A stretch of DNA of 64,000 nt from Fratercula arctica (Eukaryota; Chordata; Aves; Charadriiformes; Alcidae), in the NCBI GenBank assembly GCA_947846985.1, contig CANTUZ010000001.1:30652727-30716726 (forward strand). The letters run 5' to 3'. A model generated the notes under the pieces. That model did not search any database. It was given only the letters and a program-made list of their open reading frames with translations, and was not told where the DNA came from. Shown here piece after piece: positions 51,801 through 60,980 of this stretch. The translations under genes and the position numbers were made by a program. Every line of letters begins with the position of its first letter. Within the stretch, counting starts at the first letter, position 1.

Positions 51801-54177
51801 AAGTTGTTTGCAAGGGAGGGGATTTTGCTTTCAGATGCTGCGGGCAGCCACAGAACCATCAGCTATCGACAGTCCATCAAGCGCAGTGAGAGCTGTGAAC
51901 TGAGTGTCCGACCCGCGGACAGATGTGTCCCTGGTAAGATGTTGCACTTCAAGTGCTTGGAGCGTCACGCAGGAAAGCTGTTATTTTAGGGTGGCTGCTC
52001 TGAAGGGATCCTTGGGAGCTGGGGCTGTTGGTGCTACTTTTGGGAAGTTTCAGGTGGCAAGTAGGCATAAAAAGAAATTATTTGATATTATAGCTTGAGG
52101 TATTCTGAGAAAGGCGATGTGGAGGCCTGTGCAAAGAGGGTGTGAATAACTGTAGGTACTGTCACAGGGACCGTGGCCTGGACACTAGATCAAGGAAAAC
52201 TTTGTAAAAGACTTGGGGCCTGGGAGCGTTCACCCAGCATGGCAGAGGCTGCAGCTGTTTCCCCAGAGGAAAAAATACCTTGAAGCTGGGACTCCTAGGA
52301 GCCACCTGAGGAGGTGGGATGCAGAGGAGACAAAAGCATAGGCAGGGATTAGCGCTCTTATGGCATCGGGATGCCAGGGTTTAAGATTACTTTCCACCTT
52401 TGTGGAATAAAACAATTATAGTCTCACCTCTCTGTCCGGCCAGAAGTACTTAGTGTGGCACTGCTGATGTGTGCTGAGCTCTGTTCCTTCCACACATTCC
52501 CCACGTGTCATTTTCCACATCATTCATATAACATCTCCTAATTGGGATGTACGAAGCCTGACGATGGGTCTGGTCTAAATCCTGTCCCAGACTTTACCAG
52601 ATGTTGTTTCTGGGGGCAAGGGGCTGTAACACAGCCCCCCAGGAGGGTGGGTGCATGTTCTTCATCACGTAACATGGCAGCTCCCTGCACAGCTGGACAT
52701 GGCCTGGGTTTTCATGTGGGAACAATCTCAGTGGAGATAAGTGAACCTGCAGAAGAGCCCTCGGTCTAGAGCCAGCAGCCCCGGGGACGGGCAAGTGGTG
52801 GTGCCTCCTGCGCTCGGACAACATGCCATTCTGTACTGTCAGCAGATGTTTGTTTTCGTTCTGGTTTGAACAGGCTTGGAGGGAAACTGGCTGTTTTCCA
52901 GTCCTGTCCATCCTTAATTTCTTCTCATCGGGTAGAGAATAACTCGAGTTATTTATGTCGTTGCACAAGCGCTTGGGCGGTGTTTTGTTGACCAGCCATG
53001 GTAACCTCGGAGCGAGCCAGATGTGGGAGCTTCTCCTGGAGTGGCCGGGGGTGTGCTGCGTGTGTGCTCCTGCCGTCCCATCTGCCCCCTGTGACTGGTG
53101 TCCACAGAGCCCGCATGTCCGCAGCATCCTGACGTCCCTGGGAAGAGCTTGTCACCGCTGGCCTTTACAACCAGCCTTAAGCTTCCTGTCATCAGCCGGC
53201 GCGTAAGGCAGAGAAAATGTTAAAGAAACAGTGTCACAGCGTAGGGGGTCATGTCCAGAGCTGGAAAACTCTGCAGCTTTAGGCTTTGCAGGAGGGAAAA
53301 TCAGAGCACGGCTAGGTTTATCCTTAAAAACTGCTATGTGAGGAGACCAGTAAGCCCCCAGTGCTGGGCTGTCTGCGCCAGGTGATAGCATCACCTCCCT
53401 GCATTGTCACCCTCCTCTGCTCGGCGGGGGCAGCGAAGGCACCGACAGCACCACAGTGCTCCTGCTCCTCCTGCTCCTGCTGCTGGAAATTTCCACACTC
53501 CCCGTGAATGGATTAGGCAGAGGGAAGTGGAGCCTCTGACATATTTTTCCAAACCAAAACAAAGCTGGCAAGTCTAATTTTAGGCCTGGTTTAGTATGGA
53601 AATGATATCAATACTGACACAAAGCTTTTCCGTTCTCCTGATAATTAATTTCTGTGTATTTAAGTCTTGCATGTGGAAGAGGCTGAGAATTGATAGCCTG
53701 CTCTCGACAGCTGGGTTTACAATCAAATGCTTTTATCAACAAGGAGCAAAATTAAAGGGAAGCGATACCACGCGCAGGCGTAGCTTTGCCTCAATTTGCT
53801 GTTGAACCAACACGTTTGTAACTCCTCGCTCTGTGCATTGGGACAAGGTGTGCAGCAGCAGAGCGTCTGCCTGCCAGCCTTCGGCTGACTTGTTAGAAAA
53901 TAACTTACGGGGATGTTGTGACTGACGTTCCTCTCTCTCTCTCACTCTCTCTCTCTCTCTCTGTGTCTCCCTGTGCCTGGTTTTGTTTGCATGTTAGGTT
54001 TTTGTGGCCAGTCCAAACAAAACACAGCCTATTGTGGAGATCCTGCTGAAAAACCAACCCAAGCTAATCGAGTTCCTGAGCAATTTCCAGAAAGAGAGGA
54101 CGGATGACGAGCAATTCACTGATGAGAAGAACTACCTGATTAAGCAAATCCGAGACTTGAAAAAGCCAACGGCATGA
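18760..54177 (+). CDS. CAB39L: CAB39L / MO25-beta, complete eight-coding-exon gene
   Basis: CDS = join(18760-18861, 29981-30145, 34450-34568, 40063-40231, 43750-43809, 45392-45457, 46133-46276, 53998-54177), giving 334 residues plus TGA. Known family role: MO25 is a cytoplasmic, armadillo-like all-helical scaffold (Mo25 family). It binds the C-terminal WEF tail of the pseudokinase STRAD and locks the LKB1 (STK11) kinase in an active state; it also activates MST3/4 and SPAK/OSR1 kinases. Seen here: the start [16 protein letters not shown] and segments such as [20 protein letters not shown] and KERTDDEQF are beta-type rather than alpha-type (alpha begins MPFPFGKSHKSPADIV). All seven introns are GT-AG and phases match throughout, with no frameshift or premature stop. 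A TGA lies in frame four codons before the ATG (18748-18750), and A sits at -3 of the start. The human protein has a three-residue MKK extension (337 aa), which cannot be encoded here. The C-terminus ends KKPTA. Confidence 0.97.
20416..20441. repeat. G-rich purine tract
   Basis: G-runs of five, three and nine, with GA spacers, lie within 26 bp on the plus strand of intron 1. It has possible G-quadruplex potential, weaker than the tract at 31.7 kb because one of the four runs would have to be split from the long run. Confidence 0.7.
22938..23128 (-). mobile_element. CR1 LINE 3'-end fragment
   Basis: Minus-strand CR1 tail. The plus strand begins ATAGAATCATAGAATTGTCT, followed by GGTTGGGAGGGACCTTC and, further in, CCTGGGCAGCCTGTTTCAAT. 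The middle (CAACCATTAGCCTAACACTG) is a CR1-subfamily variant different from the copies at 14.7 and 61.8 kb and resembles the 49.2-kb copy. Confidence 0.9.
26660..26950 (+). other. LTR-like or retro-like signal cluster, unclassified
   Basis: A TATA-like GTATATAAGC at 26851-26860 is followed about 75 bp later by AATAAA at 26935-26940, with a pyrimidine-rich stretch between. This resembles the U3-R-polyadenylation layout of a solo LTR. I cannot identify terminal TG/CA ends, a target duplication or a known family, so this is only a suggestion. Confidence 0.2.
28401..28422. repeat. 11-bp tandem duplication
   Basis: TTCTAGGCTTT occurs twice head to tail without mismatch, in a T-rich part of intron 1. 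Confidence 0.9.
29981..30145 (+). CDS. CAB39L: CAB39L coding exon 2 (residues 35-89)
   Basis: The acceptor is GAACAG|GCATCG and the donor GAG|GTAGGT; both ends are phase 0 and the exon is 165 nt. It encodes [18 protein letters not shown] at the start and [20 protein letters not shown] near the end. These are first-repeat helices of the MO25 superhelix. Isoleucine in [10 protein letters not shown] and TT in CGTTDKEPP differ from the human beta protein as I recall it; both look like ordinary substitutions. Confidence 0.97.
31531..31556. repeat. 13-bp perfect tandem duplication
   Basis: TTCTTCAGATCCT occurs twice head to tail without mismatch in intron 2; probably slippage. Confidence 0.9.
31682..31710 (+). 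repeat. G-quadruplex-forming tract in intron 2
   Basis: Four G-runs of 7, 5, 5 and 9 are separated by single T loops on the sense strand. This fits the tightest class of G-quadruplex pattern. It would be present in both DNA and CAB39L pre-mRNA. Confidence 0.9.
33607..33670. repeat. 28-bp direct repeat, period 36
   Basis: Copies at 33607-33634 and 33643-33670 match at 25 of 28 positions (start GTCTCC, end GAGAAAGCGGT). This is a two-copy minisatellite-like unit in intron 2. Confidence 0.9.
34450..34568 (+). CDS. CAB39L: CAB39L coding exon 3 (residues 90-129, last codon split)
   Basis: The acceptor is TTAACAG|GGCAAA. The exon ends AAAGG|GTGGGT in phase 2, so the split glycine codon GG|A is completed by exon 4. 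It encodes [20 protein letters not shown] and then the beta-diagnostic [20 protein letters not shown]; the alpha paralogue has CTQQN where this protein has [19 protein letters not shown] is a near-invariant family block. Confidence 0.97.
34569..40062 (+). other. CAB39L: CAB39L intron 3 (5.5 kb)
   Basis: GTGGGT to CTTCAG. Ordinary AT-rich intron with a GC-richer patch at 35.9-36.05 kb, a T-rich tract at 37452-37478 and a 9-bp-stem perfect hairpin at 37903-37924. No recognisable repeat family or gene. Confidence 0.9.
37903..37924. repeat. Perfect short hairpin
   Basis: GAGTTTATC and its reverse complement GATAAACTC are separated by TAAG, giving a 9-bp perfect stem with a 4-nt loop. A second partial copy of the arm (TTATCTGAGGATAA) follows at 37926-37939. 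It is too short for a microRNA precursor. Confidence 0.85.
40063..40231 (+). CDS. CAB39L: CAB39L coding exon 4 (residues 129-185)
   Basis: The acceptor is CATTCTTCAG|A with a long pyrimidine tract (40031-40060). The first base completes the split glycine codon. The exon encodes [20 protein letters not shown], the invariant EPLAKIIL block and [16 protein letters not shown], and ends AAG|GTAAAT in phase 0. [14 protein letters not shown] and [14 protein letters not shown] are hallmark MO25 segments. [14 protein letters not shown] is beta-type, against LWSEQFYDFFRYVE in alpha. Confidence 0.97.
40232..43749 (+). other. CAB39L: CAB39L intron 4 (3.5 kb)
   Basis: GTAAAT to CACCAG. It has no interspersed repeat. 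The 42.15-42.65 kb stretch carries several TTAATTAA-type homeodomain-like sites and GC-containing segments, and is a candidate conserved non-coding element (inference only). Confidence 0.9.
43750..43809 (+). CDS. CAB39L: CAB39L coding exon 5 (residues 186-205)
   Basis: This 60-nt exon has acceptor CTTCACCAG|GAC and donor GTG|GTAAGT. It encodes [20 protein letters not shown], and both ends are phase 0. DLLTRHK and EFLEQ are family-conserved. It is too short to stand out as an ORF and was located by homology and phase. Confidence 0.96.
43810..45391 (+). other. CAB39L: CAB39L intron 5 (1.6 kb)
   Basis: GTAAGT to CTTTAG. It contains the first copy (45112-45233) of a diverged direct repeat whose second copy lies in intron 6. 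Nothing else is recognised. Confidence 0.9.
45112..45233 (+). repeat. Unclassified repeat, copy 1 (upstream of exon 6)
   Basis: About 120 bp, starting GCTTACTTCTGTCCTAG and containing CCATATGTGG and GCAGTATTTGGAAGA, aligns at roughly three-quarters identity to 45871-45993. Both copies have the same orientation. The family is not recognised. Confidence 0.75.
45392..45457 (+). CDS. CAB39L: CAB39L coding exon 6 (residues 206-227)
   Basis: This 66-nt exon has acceptor CTACTTTAG|ATC and donor AAG|GTAAAG. It encodes [20 protein letters not shown] plus [19 protein letters not shown] is invariant across vertebrate MO25 proteins. Both ends are phase 0. The exon lies between two diverged copies of an unclassified intronic repeat (45112-45233 and 45871-45993). 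Confidence 0.96.
45458..46132 (+). other. CAB39L: CAB39L intron 6 (0.7 kb)
   Basis: GTAAAG to CTATAG. It contains the second copy (45871-45993) of the exon-6-flanking direct repeat. The acceptor's T-rich tract includes a 9-T run at 46110-46118. Confidence 0.9.
45871..45993 (+). repeat. Unclassified repeat, copy 2 (downstream of exon 6)
   Basis: This aligns end to end with 45112-45233 (CTTGCTTCTGTCCTAG, CCATATGTGGGACCCCTCT, TAGTATTTAGAAGA, GATAAC), with a few small gaps. With the upstream copy it brackets exon 6 at a distance of about 760 bp. Confidence 0.75.
46133..46276 (+). CDS. CAB39L: CAB39L coding exon 7 (residues 228-275)
   Basis: The acceptor is TTTCTATAG|CTG and the donor AAG|GTGAGT; the exon is 144 nt, phase 0 to 0. 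It encodes [20 protein letters not shown], then [20 protein letters not shown] and FEAFHVFK. This part of the family forms the concave surface near the pocket that receives the STRAD WEF tail. [12 protein letters not shown] and DKSPNIQ are beta-type, against ELLLDRHNFTIM and DKSRNIQ in alpha. Confidence 0.97.
49190..49648 (+). mobile_element. CR1 LINE 3' fragment with ORF2 C-terminal remnant
   Basis: About 460 bp of plus-strand CR1. The 5' part encodes the degraded end of the reverse-transcriptase ORF ([17 protein letters not shown] and [18 protein letters not shown] are readable, within frame 49192-49503), with a stop at 49501. The rest is the non-coding tail ending GGCAATTCTATGATT. It cannot be active. 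Confidence 0.93.
53931..53962 (+). repeat. CT microsatellite next to the last CAB39L acceptor
   Basis: A 32-bp (CT)n tract, interrupted once by CA at 53943-53944, lies 36-67 nt upstream of the terminal coding exon, so it sits in the extended polypyrimidine and branch-point region of intron 7. Confidence 0.95.
53998..54177 (+). CDS. CAB39L: CAB39L last coding exon (residues 276-334 plus stop)
   Basis: The acceptor is TTGCATGTTAG|GTT. The exon encodes [20 protein letters not shown] at its start and then the C-terminal acidic and basic helices, including KERTDDEQF and [15 protein letters not shown], followed by TGA at 54175-54177. This is the C-terminal part of the WEF-binding pocket. The immediate polypyrimidine tract is modest, but a 32-nt CT microsatellite lies 36-67 nt upstream of the exon. 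Confidence 0.97.
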   Translation, partial: VFVASPNKTQPIVEILLKNQPKLIEFLSNFQKERTDDEQFTDEKNYLIKQIRDLKKPTA

Positions 54178-55000
54178 AGAACTCCCCTTGTTTTCCACTG
54201 TAGGCATTAATCTCAATTGTTAAATTCCTCTGTGTCCCTTAAACACCACAATAATGCTTGAGAAGGCACAGCAAGTGCCTGGTTTTTATTTTGTCTTTGT
54301 TCCTAGATGTCAAGAGTATAGGGGTTTTACATGAAAACTAAAAAAAAAAAAAATCTAGAATAATATATTATTTTTAATCGAGACTATAATTATTTATGTC
54401 AGTTTAGACTCTCTCTGTAATAGAAGCTGGTTTGACGGATTTTCATTTGTGCTCAAGAAGAATGAACCTCTTTGCTTAACTTCATCAGCAAACTCAAGCT
54501 GTGGGTAAGAGCACGGAGTAGGTCTTCTGAGGACTGTACCGTTGTTCCTTTGCACCTGTAGTTGTGACTTTGTTCTCGTGCCGCACACACACAAGACTGT
54601 GAAAGAGTACGTTCGTCTCTGGAGTTAGCCGCACTTTTAGATTGAGTTCTTTAGTCAAAACAGCGGGAGATGAAAAAGCAGTAAAGGTCACGTTTTCGCT
54701 TTATTTTTGTGTTCTTTCATCTTTAAAAAGTTCTCTTTTTCCCCTTGATCGGAGGTTTTGTATTCAGTGCTAGGGAATGGGTGAAGACATCAGCCAGATG
54801 AGCTGTTGCTGCCTGCCTCCCATTTTCCTGTATGTGATCTGCCTTGTGCTACAGCACAGGCTCTTCCCACCAGTTCACAAGCAGACTGATGAGGAGCCAG
54901 CCCAGGTATGCGGTGCCCATGTACACCCCAATGGGAAGAAGGCAAGGGAAACCTTGCTGTATCGCTAATAAAGTCAATAAATAACAGTTTTAGTGGGAAT
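54178..55000 (+). other. CAB39L: Probable 3' UTR of CAB39L
   Basis: This AT-rich stretch follows the TGA. It has an A-run (54340-54352) and AU-rich patches with TTATTT at about 54360-54400. The first clear polyadenylation signals are at 54967 and 54981. The end at about 55000 is inferred from those signals. A longer form reaching the A-rich stretch near 55790 cannot be excluded. Confidence 0.6.
54967..54981 (+). terminator. Tandem polyadenylation signals AATAAA
   Basis: Two AATAAA hexamers occur at 54967-54972 and 54976-54981, about 790 nt after the CAB39L stop. Cleavage would be expected roughly 10-30 nt downstream. GT-containing sequence follows at 54993-55020. They are the first canonical pair after the stop codon and in the right orientation. 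Confidence 0.6.
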
Positions 55001-55944
55001 AACTTGGGCTGGTGGCCAGAGTTACGTGATTGAATCGTGCCGAGCGCTGAGCCCTGGCACCGGTGTGAGAGGAGGCTCCTCAGCGTCTTCCCATCCAGAT
55101 TCAAATCCCGGTTGAGCCGAGTTCAGCAAGGGGATGCTGAAATGGCCTCAGCCTGAACCGCTGAGTGGCCTGGGGTCCCCGAGGCTGCAGGTGCTCTCGA
55201 AGCTGACAGCAGTTATTGGATACCTAAATCAAGTGTGGGAGGCCGTTTAGCAGCCCCAGGCACCAAAGGTGACTCATAGTCTGGCGTTTTCTATCCTCCT
55301 TCATCCTGGTGTGAATTCAGGTTCTGCATTGAAGTTGTAGGAAGGGGAAATTGTTGCACTGTTAATGTTTCAACTTTAATAAGCTCTGTGGTCCAAACAG
55401 TGTTTCCCAGGTGTGTTTGAAGAGTTTTTGGTGGTCTTTGGTTTTCTAGTGGGAAATTAAAATGTTACTCTGATGCTTTATTAGGAAGTGGAGTTTGAGA
55501 GCAGGGAGCGGAAATTTCTTGAACTTTTCTAGACAGCCTAAGTTCTGAGTTTTCCTATTTGCTGTAAGACAGTTATCTAGCTAAAACTTTAGCTAATGCT
55601 TCAGATAAAAAGGTGACACTGAATTGTAAAAACAGAACAAGACTTTTTCCTTCATAAAACTGTTGTATATTGGGGTGACCGATACTTTAATTTATGTGCT
55701 TTAGAAAAGGGATGAAACAGAACAGATTGTGGACTCATGGTTTTTTCAGATGTCAGATATACACAACAAATGTACATCTTAGTTGCCTGGAATTAAAAAA
55801 AAAAAAAATATTTACAAGCTATTAAAAGCATGATTACTGATCACCCTTTATATCTATCTGTTTTTTTCCTCTTGCCTTTCTGGATAGCCAGGCTCCGCGC
55901 AATGCTAAATTCTTTCTCTCCTTTGCCAGCCAGTTTCAGCAGAT

Positions 55945-55975
<31 letters not shown>

Positions 55976-58849
55976 TGAGCGCTTTCTTCAGAGCTAACGC
56001 ACTCTGCAAAGCATCGCATCTGCAGCCCTGGCTGGCAGGGGCCTGGCAACCCAGGATGCAGTCCAGCTTAGCCTGACTGCCATCTTCTCCCCCAGCCCCG
56101 TGGGTGGTGCTCGCTATCAGAGGTAGCTTGCGGGTCGATAAAGGACCATCTCCAGAATCGCAGTCCTCAGAGCTCATCGTTTCAGTCTGATCTTCTGAGA
56201 TTTGGAGCCTGAAACCGAAGGGCGCTTGGCTGTGCTCTGAGCTCCCAGGGTGGGGCTGTCTCCAGGGCTGGATTAGCGCAGAGACACGTGTCCGTTGCCT
56301 CAGCCTCTGGAGTCGCATGAGAACATCGGGCTTCCAGCCCGCGCTCGGAAAAAGTGTCTAATGGTGTATGGCTTGGGAATGCCTGCCCTTGGCAATGCGA
56401 GTGTAACCCATGCAGAGGTGCCCAGTGCATCCGTGAGGGTGGTCAGTGCCATGAGCTGCTCTCGTGGTCTGGACACATAAGAGCACTTGAAGACATCAAA
56501 ACCTGGCTGTAATATGAGGTTACACCCACACCCTGGTGTTTGTGTAGGCAGAGATGTGGCAGGCCAACAGGGAACAAAGCGATGGGCCCCATCCCTGCAA
56601 AGGCAGCCTTTTCCAGTGCGAGCAGTCATCAGACCACAGGAGTAAGTGGTAAGGAGGGCTTGTGGAAAAAGGAGGGGGTGTGCGTCTGTGTCTGTGAGAG
56701 ACGGGGGAAAAAAGGGGGGGTCTTACAGTAAAATGACATGTGCCAGCCTCCTTGCAGCTTATCATACAAGAAGCCGGTCCTGAAGCAGATACTGCCAACA
56801 CACCTCAAAGTAATTGGGTCTTCCCCAAGCTCAGCTTGCTTAGCTCTTTGAAAGAAGAAGCAGCAAAAGAAATGGTGAAGCAGAAATTAAGCACCATAAC
56901 AATATTTCACAGCAGGTGGGGACACATCCCTAATTAAATGAAAATGATGTCTTTTCTAATGCAACTTTGAAATAATGATAGAACTCCCAATTTCCTTTGC
57001 TGCATTCAATCAAGGTGATTCTTCTGCCTAAGCCACTGCTCCCACCAGGAACTCACGATTTCTCTGATATTAATATCCGGGGGAGCTGTGTGATTGCAGG
57101 ACACAGTTCATCAGAGTGAAGACAGGGAAGAAGATTGTAGTCCGGAGTCAAAGAAGCTGGAGGATGCTTGGGCTGCAGCCTCTCCATTCCAATCCCCACC
57201 CAGCATTCGGGGGGGGTTTGGATCGTACGAATGAAATCTCTGCCAAGATGCGATGTATGATCCTGCACATAAAACCTTATTTGATACAGCAGAGTGCCAG
57301 GAATCTTTGAACCATAAGCGTCTGTCCTGGGATTTGGGCAGTTTTTGCTATTAAGAGAAATCTGGTTAGAAGCGGCAACAGCCTCCCCTGCCTCTAATGG
57401 CATGTACGCCGGCTGGTGTGAACCTGGGGCAGGATGCAGGACTCTGGCCTTCAAGAAATGTAGGTGTTAAGACCGCTTGAGCCTCTTAATCTGCACGCTC
57501 CAGGGACGAGATCAGATGAGAAGGAAAGAATTGACTTGGACCTTGTAATCTAATGATAAAAGCAGTCGCGTGAGGGAGAGATCTGAATCCCATTTGCACT
57601 TTAGTGCGTGCTTTGCTCTTGTCTATGAAATTGGAGAAGGATTAAGAGAACCCAGGCTTCTTTCCAAAGGATGCAGTGATGTTTGGTCAGTAGAGAGGCT
57701 TTTTCTCTAGGCCAACAAATGCTTAATTCTTCTGTCTGAAGTAGAAGCACTTCAACATTTTGGCTGGAAGGACCTTCCTGCAGAACCTCTTATGCCTGGC
57801 AGTGCAGGCTGTTATGAGGCAGAGGGGACATGGGTTGTGGTCTCAATGATGTGAAAGGGAATTGTACCTAGCTCTCCCTCTTCTTGACTAAGCACCCTTG
57901 CATAAAAATATATATTTCCATGGCCTTCCACCAGTTTTGGACTTGCATTTTGGCACCTGCCGCTTTCCCTGCGTGGAGCTCACACTGGGTTACCTTGAGC
58001 ATCACCCAACAGACTTGTACACACTGCCTGCAGCTGAACAGCATCAAGCAACTGAGGGATTACGTAGACCACAAGGATTTGTTGCATCTACTGCCAAGCA
58101 ATGAAAGCCCATTTCATAGCTCTTGCGCTGATGGACCCAAGTGGCCAGTTGCTTTCCTGCCAGAGCAGACAGGTGGTGGAAGTTCTGCTGGGCTGCAGTG
58201 CTCCTGGGGCCTGAGCAGGAGACACCCAGCACTCACTGATGCTCAGTGATGAATGCAAGCTCCTAAGGGCCTTCACTGCTGGAGCCCAAGTTCTGCTGGC
58301 TTATAACAGTTTTTGGCGTAAATTCAGGCCCCATCTCAGGAGCTGACACGTTCCCCCTTCCAGCCAGCACCTTAACAGAGAGCTCAGCCAGTCTTTCTAC
58401 CCGCTCAGAGCAAATCCAGGGCTCTTCTCTCACCGAGCGACAAGCCCAGTGAGCTGTGGAGTTACTCGGGCTCACTGCACGTATATTCCATACATGCGCA
58501 CCGAGCGGAGCAGCACGAGCTGTTAAGTCTGGGCGTGAGGTGTCCCAGAGCCTCTAGTGGGAGGTCCAACCCCATAGCGAGAGAGGCAATCCCGCTGGTG
58601 AGAGCTGCTGTGGCCTGGGGAAGAGAAGGAGCTAAAGCCCCTGCCACCCCAGCCCATGCTGAAGGGGAGCCCTGCCTCCTTCAAAGGCTGGAATCCCTCA
58701 GCCTGTGGTGCGTGAAGCCACAAGCAGTCCAGTCCAAGCCAGCTCTGAGCGCGGCTGGTGCTGGGCAAGCAACGTGGGAGGAGGCTAAGGGAAAGCCCAG
58801 GATAAGGTTAGCAGTTTTGGCGGTGTGGTTCAGCTGTAAGCCAAGCATC
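55001..58849. other. Intergenic sequence downstream of CAB39L; no gene recognised
   Basis: Mixed composition with an A-rich run near 55793-55808 and the GA microsatellite at 55946-55975. Several overlapping open frames (for example 55905-56318, minus, and 57053-57454, minus) are low-complexity or lack recognisable motifs. I saw no exon of the CAB39L neighbour CDADC1 known from mammals, although I checked only by eye. Confidence 0.6.
55946..55975. repeat. GA microsatellite
   Basis: About 30 bp of (GA)n with a single CA interruption, roughly 950 bp beyond the likely CAB39L polyadenylation site. Confidence 0.95.
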
Positions 58850-58977
58850 TCACAGGGCTGTGACTTGGCCCGACTCCCCCCAGAGCCCCAGGGAGAGGCA
58901 GGCGGTGAGCCCAGCCCTCCTGACTCCCAGTCCCGCTCCACATCGCCTCTTTGCCGCTGGCCCCTCTTTCCAGGAAT
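58850..58977 (-). other. Candidate terminal exon of an unrecognised minus-strand transcript
   Basis: On the minus strand a very strong acceptor (T-rich tract, then CCCTCTCAG) precedes 58977. Reading on in the phase supplied by the candidate exon at 59666-59887 gives 41 codons (SWKEGPAAKRRCGAG at the start) and a stop at 58850-58852. The peptide is basic and glycine-rich and resembles no family I know. The splice signals are good but the coding nature is doubtful; a lncRNA is equally possible. Confidence 0.2.
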
Positions 58978-59665
58978 CTGAGAGGGAAAAAAACAAGCAA
59001 CCCCTTTCCTGTGGCATCGGTTGTGAGTGGGTTTGCAAAGCCACAGTAAAAATAACCTTTTCCAGCTCAGGGTGTGTCGCAGTGAGTGGCAGCATGGGGA
59101 AAGCCCGTGCCCAGGGTGCAGCGCCAGCTCGGCTCTGGCCAAGCCACGGCCATGGCCAGCTGTGCCACTGTGGGGAGGCGGTTTACCCCCACCCCCAAAA
59201 CCCACACCTATCTATCTGCCTTAGCATTGACTGGTGTACTGGGCACAGGGATGTCCCAGCACATCCTTTGAGACGGCGCTCTGCCTTGCATCGTGCAGCT
59301 GAACACTGCAATTCGCCATTGCTGCAAGAGGCCCATGGCTGTTTTTCACCACCGTATGGCACTGACAACAGCTGGGAGGGCTTTGCTACCGAGCCTTAGC
59401 CCCAGGAAAGCATCGCACTGTCCTGGCCAGCCGTGAGACTGCAGGTACCTGCGGTGCAGCACATGAGGTGTGGCCCTATGTGTGTCCCATGTTCCTCAGC
59501 CTCCTCCCTCCCTTGGTGTGCCTGTTTTGCTCCTTGGTAGTGATGCTCACAGGGGTATGGGATCATCTGTGCATTTCTTCAGATCCTTTCCCCCAAATGC
59601 AGATCGGGGATTGAAGCCTCATTGTTCCATGGCTGAATGTCTAACCTATGTGTTTTAACTCTCAC

Positions 59666-59887
59666 CCCGTGCCAGCACGTTGAGGTTTTTCAAGTAGTTG
59701 GACACAAGAAGCACCTGACCACCAAGGTGACAGGTACAAACAAAGTCTTTTGGCTGCACGACAGGCACCAGCCCACTCACGGCACCATAGCCCAGCTCCT
59801 TGTAGAAAGAAACAAAACCCACCAAACTCCCCAGCGCAGCTCTCCTGGGGAGAGCTACCAGTCTGCTGATGAATAGAGTCATTTCTT
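59666..59887 (-). other. Candidate internal exon of an unrecognised minus-strand gene
   Basis: The segment is bounded by a good acceptor (CTGTGCCCTCAG|A) and donor (CGGG|GTGAGA). It is 222 nt long, symmetric (phase 1 to 1) and open throughout: MTLFISRLVALPRRAALG near its start, QPKDFVCTCHLGGQVLLVSN later. The reading frame has natural-looking codon use and a basic, acid-free N-terminal stretch if its internal ATG is used. Against it: other frames of the same segment are also open, and I recognise no homologue. Confidence 0.25.
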
Positions 59888-60980
59888 CTGAGGGCACAGC
59901 GAAGACAGGAACATATCTCTGGCATCGTGATGTGCCTTGCTCAACTCTTAGGAATAGAGGCCCTTTATTTCCAAATTGCCGGGTACGTTACCTCTACTGA
60001 CACACAGCTTTGCCAATGCCCTTCAACTCGCTTGCAGAACAGCTGGCTCGACGAGGGTTTGGAGCGGATTTAAAAATACCCTTGTCAAAGCAGAGGCCCT
60101 TGCATCTGTTCAGAGCTTTGTGCAAACACGCAGGCAGGGTTAGCCTTTCAGCAGGCGGCACACCCAGGCACAGCCCTGCCCCGGCGGCTAGCGGGGAGCA
60201 GACAAACCCGTCATTTGCTCAGGCAGATGGTCAGATGCCCGACGGGCTCTGTGTGCATAGGACAAGCAGGAGCCTGCAGGGAGCAGGGCTCATGAACTCC
60301 CGTGGGGGAAGCGGAGAAAGGCACCTCCTCCCCGTTTTAAAGCTGGGTGTGGGGGGGAAAACGATATTCAGAGACGGACTCGCCTTCTGCCCCAAGGAGT
60401 GTCAAGGGCAGAGCCACAATTAGCTCATGGGATAGAGCAGGTTCTCGCTGTGGGGGCTGACAGCAACGGCTCACGCTTCCCGTCAAAGGCTCCAAGGCAG
60501 GCGACACCGGGGACAGGCCTACTGGCAGGCAAGAAAGCTGCATGTCCCCGGGGACGGCAGGCATCGCAGAGGGAGGAGAAACAAATGTTCATTCCAACAA
60601 AGGACCCAGCTCTCCTGCTAATAAATACCACTTCTAGCCACGCAGCCGAGCCCCGCTGCTTCTACTGGGTTTTGTTTTCTCCAGCTAAGTCTGTCTTGCC
60701 CCACGATGGGAATGAAAGACGGACTGCAGGTGAATGTGCTGGCATTCACGCTGTCTTACGTACATCTTTCACGTAGCTCTGGAAGGACATTGCAGGGGCG
60801 GGGGACGTGTCTATACTGGCATTTGTGTGACATGTCCCTAAGGCCTGGCTCTTGCTGAAGTTACTGTTCAAATGCTTCATGGTTTCCCCAGGCTTCTTCA
60901 ACCATTTATTTTTTCCTCCAAGTTAGAAACTTAGCTGCCCTGGGGGAAAATTTACTGGCAAAGCCACTAGGTGACCTCAC
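59888..60980. other. Sequence between candidate minus-strand exons; nothing else recognised
   Basis: GC-moderate sequence with several overlapping, unrecognised open frames on both strands (for example 60010-60423, plus, and 60399-60776, plus). No repeat family was recognised. Confidence 0.4.

Larger units (their letters stand above)
46277..53997 (+). other. CAB39L: CAB39L intron 7 (7.7 kb)
   Basis: GTGAGT to GTTAG. It contains a plus-strand CR1 3' fragment (49190-49648), a 22-nt exact match between 49806-49827 and 51759-51780, a GC-richer part (52.5-53.5 kb) with long spurious open frames, and a CT microsatellite (53931-53962) close to the acceptor. Confidence 0.9.

Noticed and set aside
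52594..53127. 177-codon minus-strand open frame inside CAB39L intron 7
   Set aside because: It lies in a GC-richer stretch where stops are rarer, overlaps other open frames on both strands and shows no family motif.
58681..59399. Overlapping long open frames on both strands (174 codons minus, 179 plus)
   Set aside because: Several frames are open at once, as expected for GC-rich DNA. Peptides are rich in G, P, S and R and have no motif. Only the splice-bounded part at 58850-58977 was kept, as a weak candidate.
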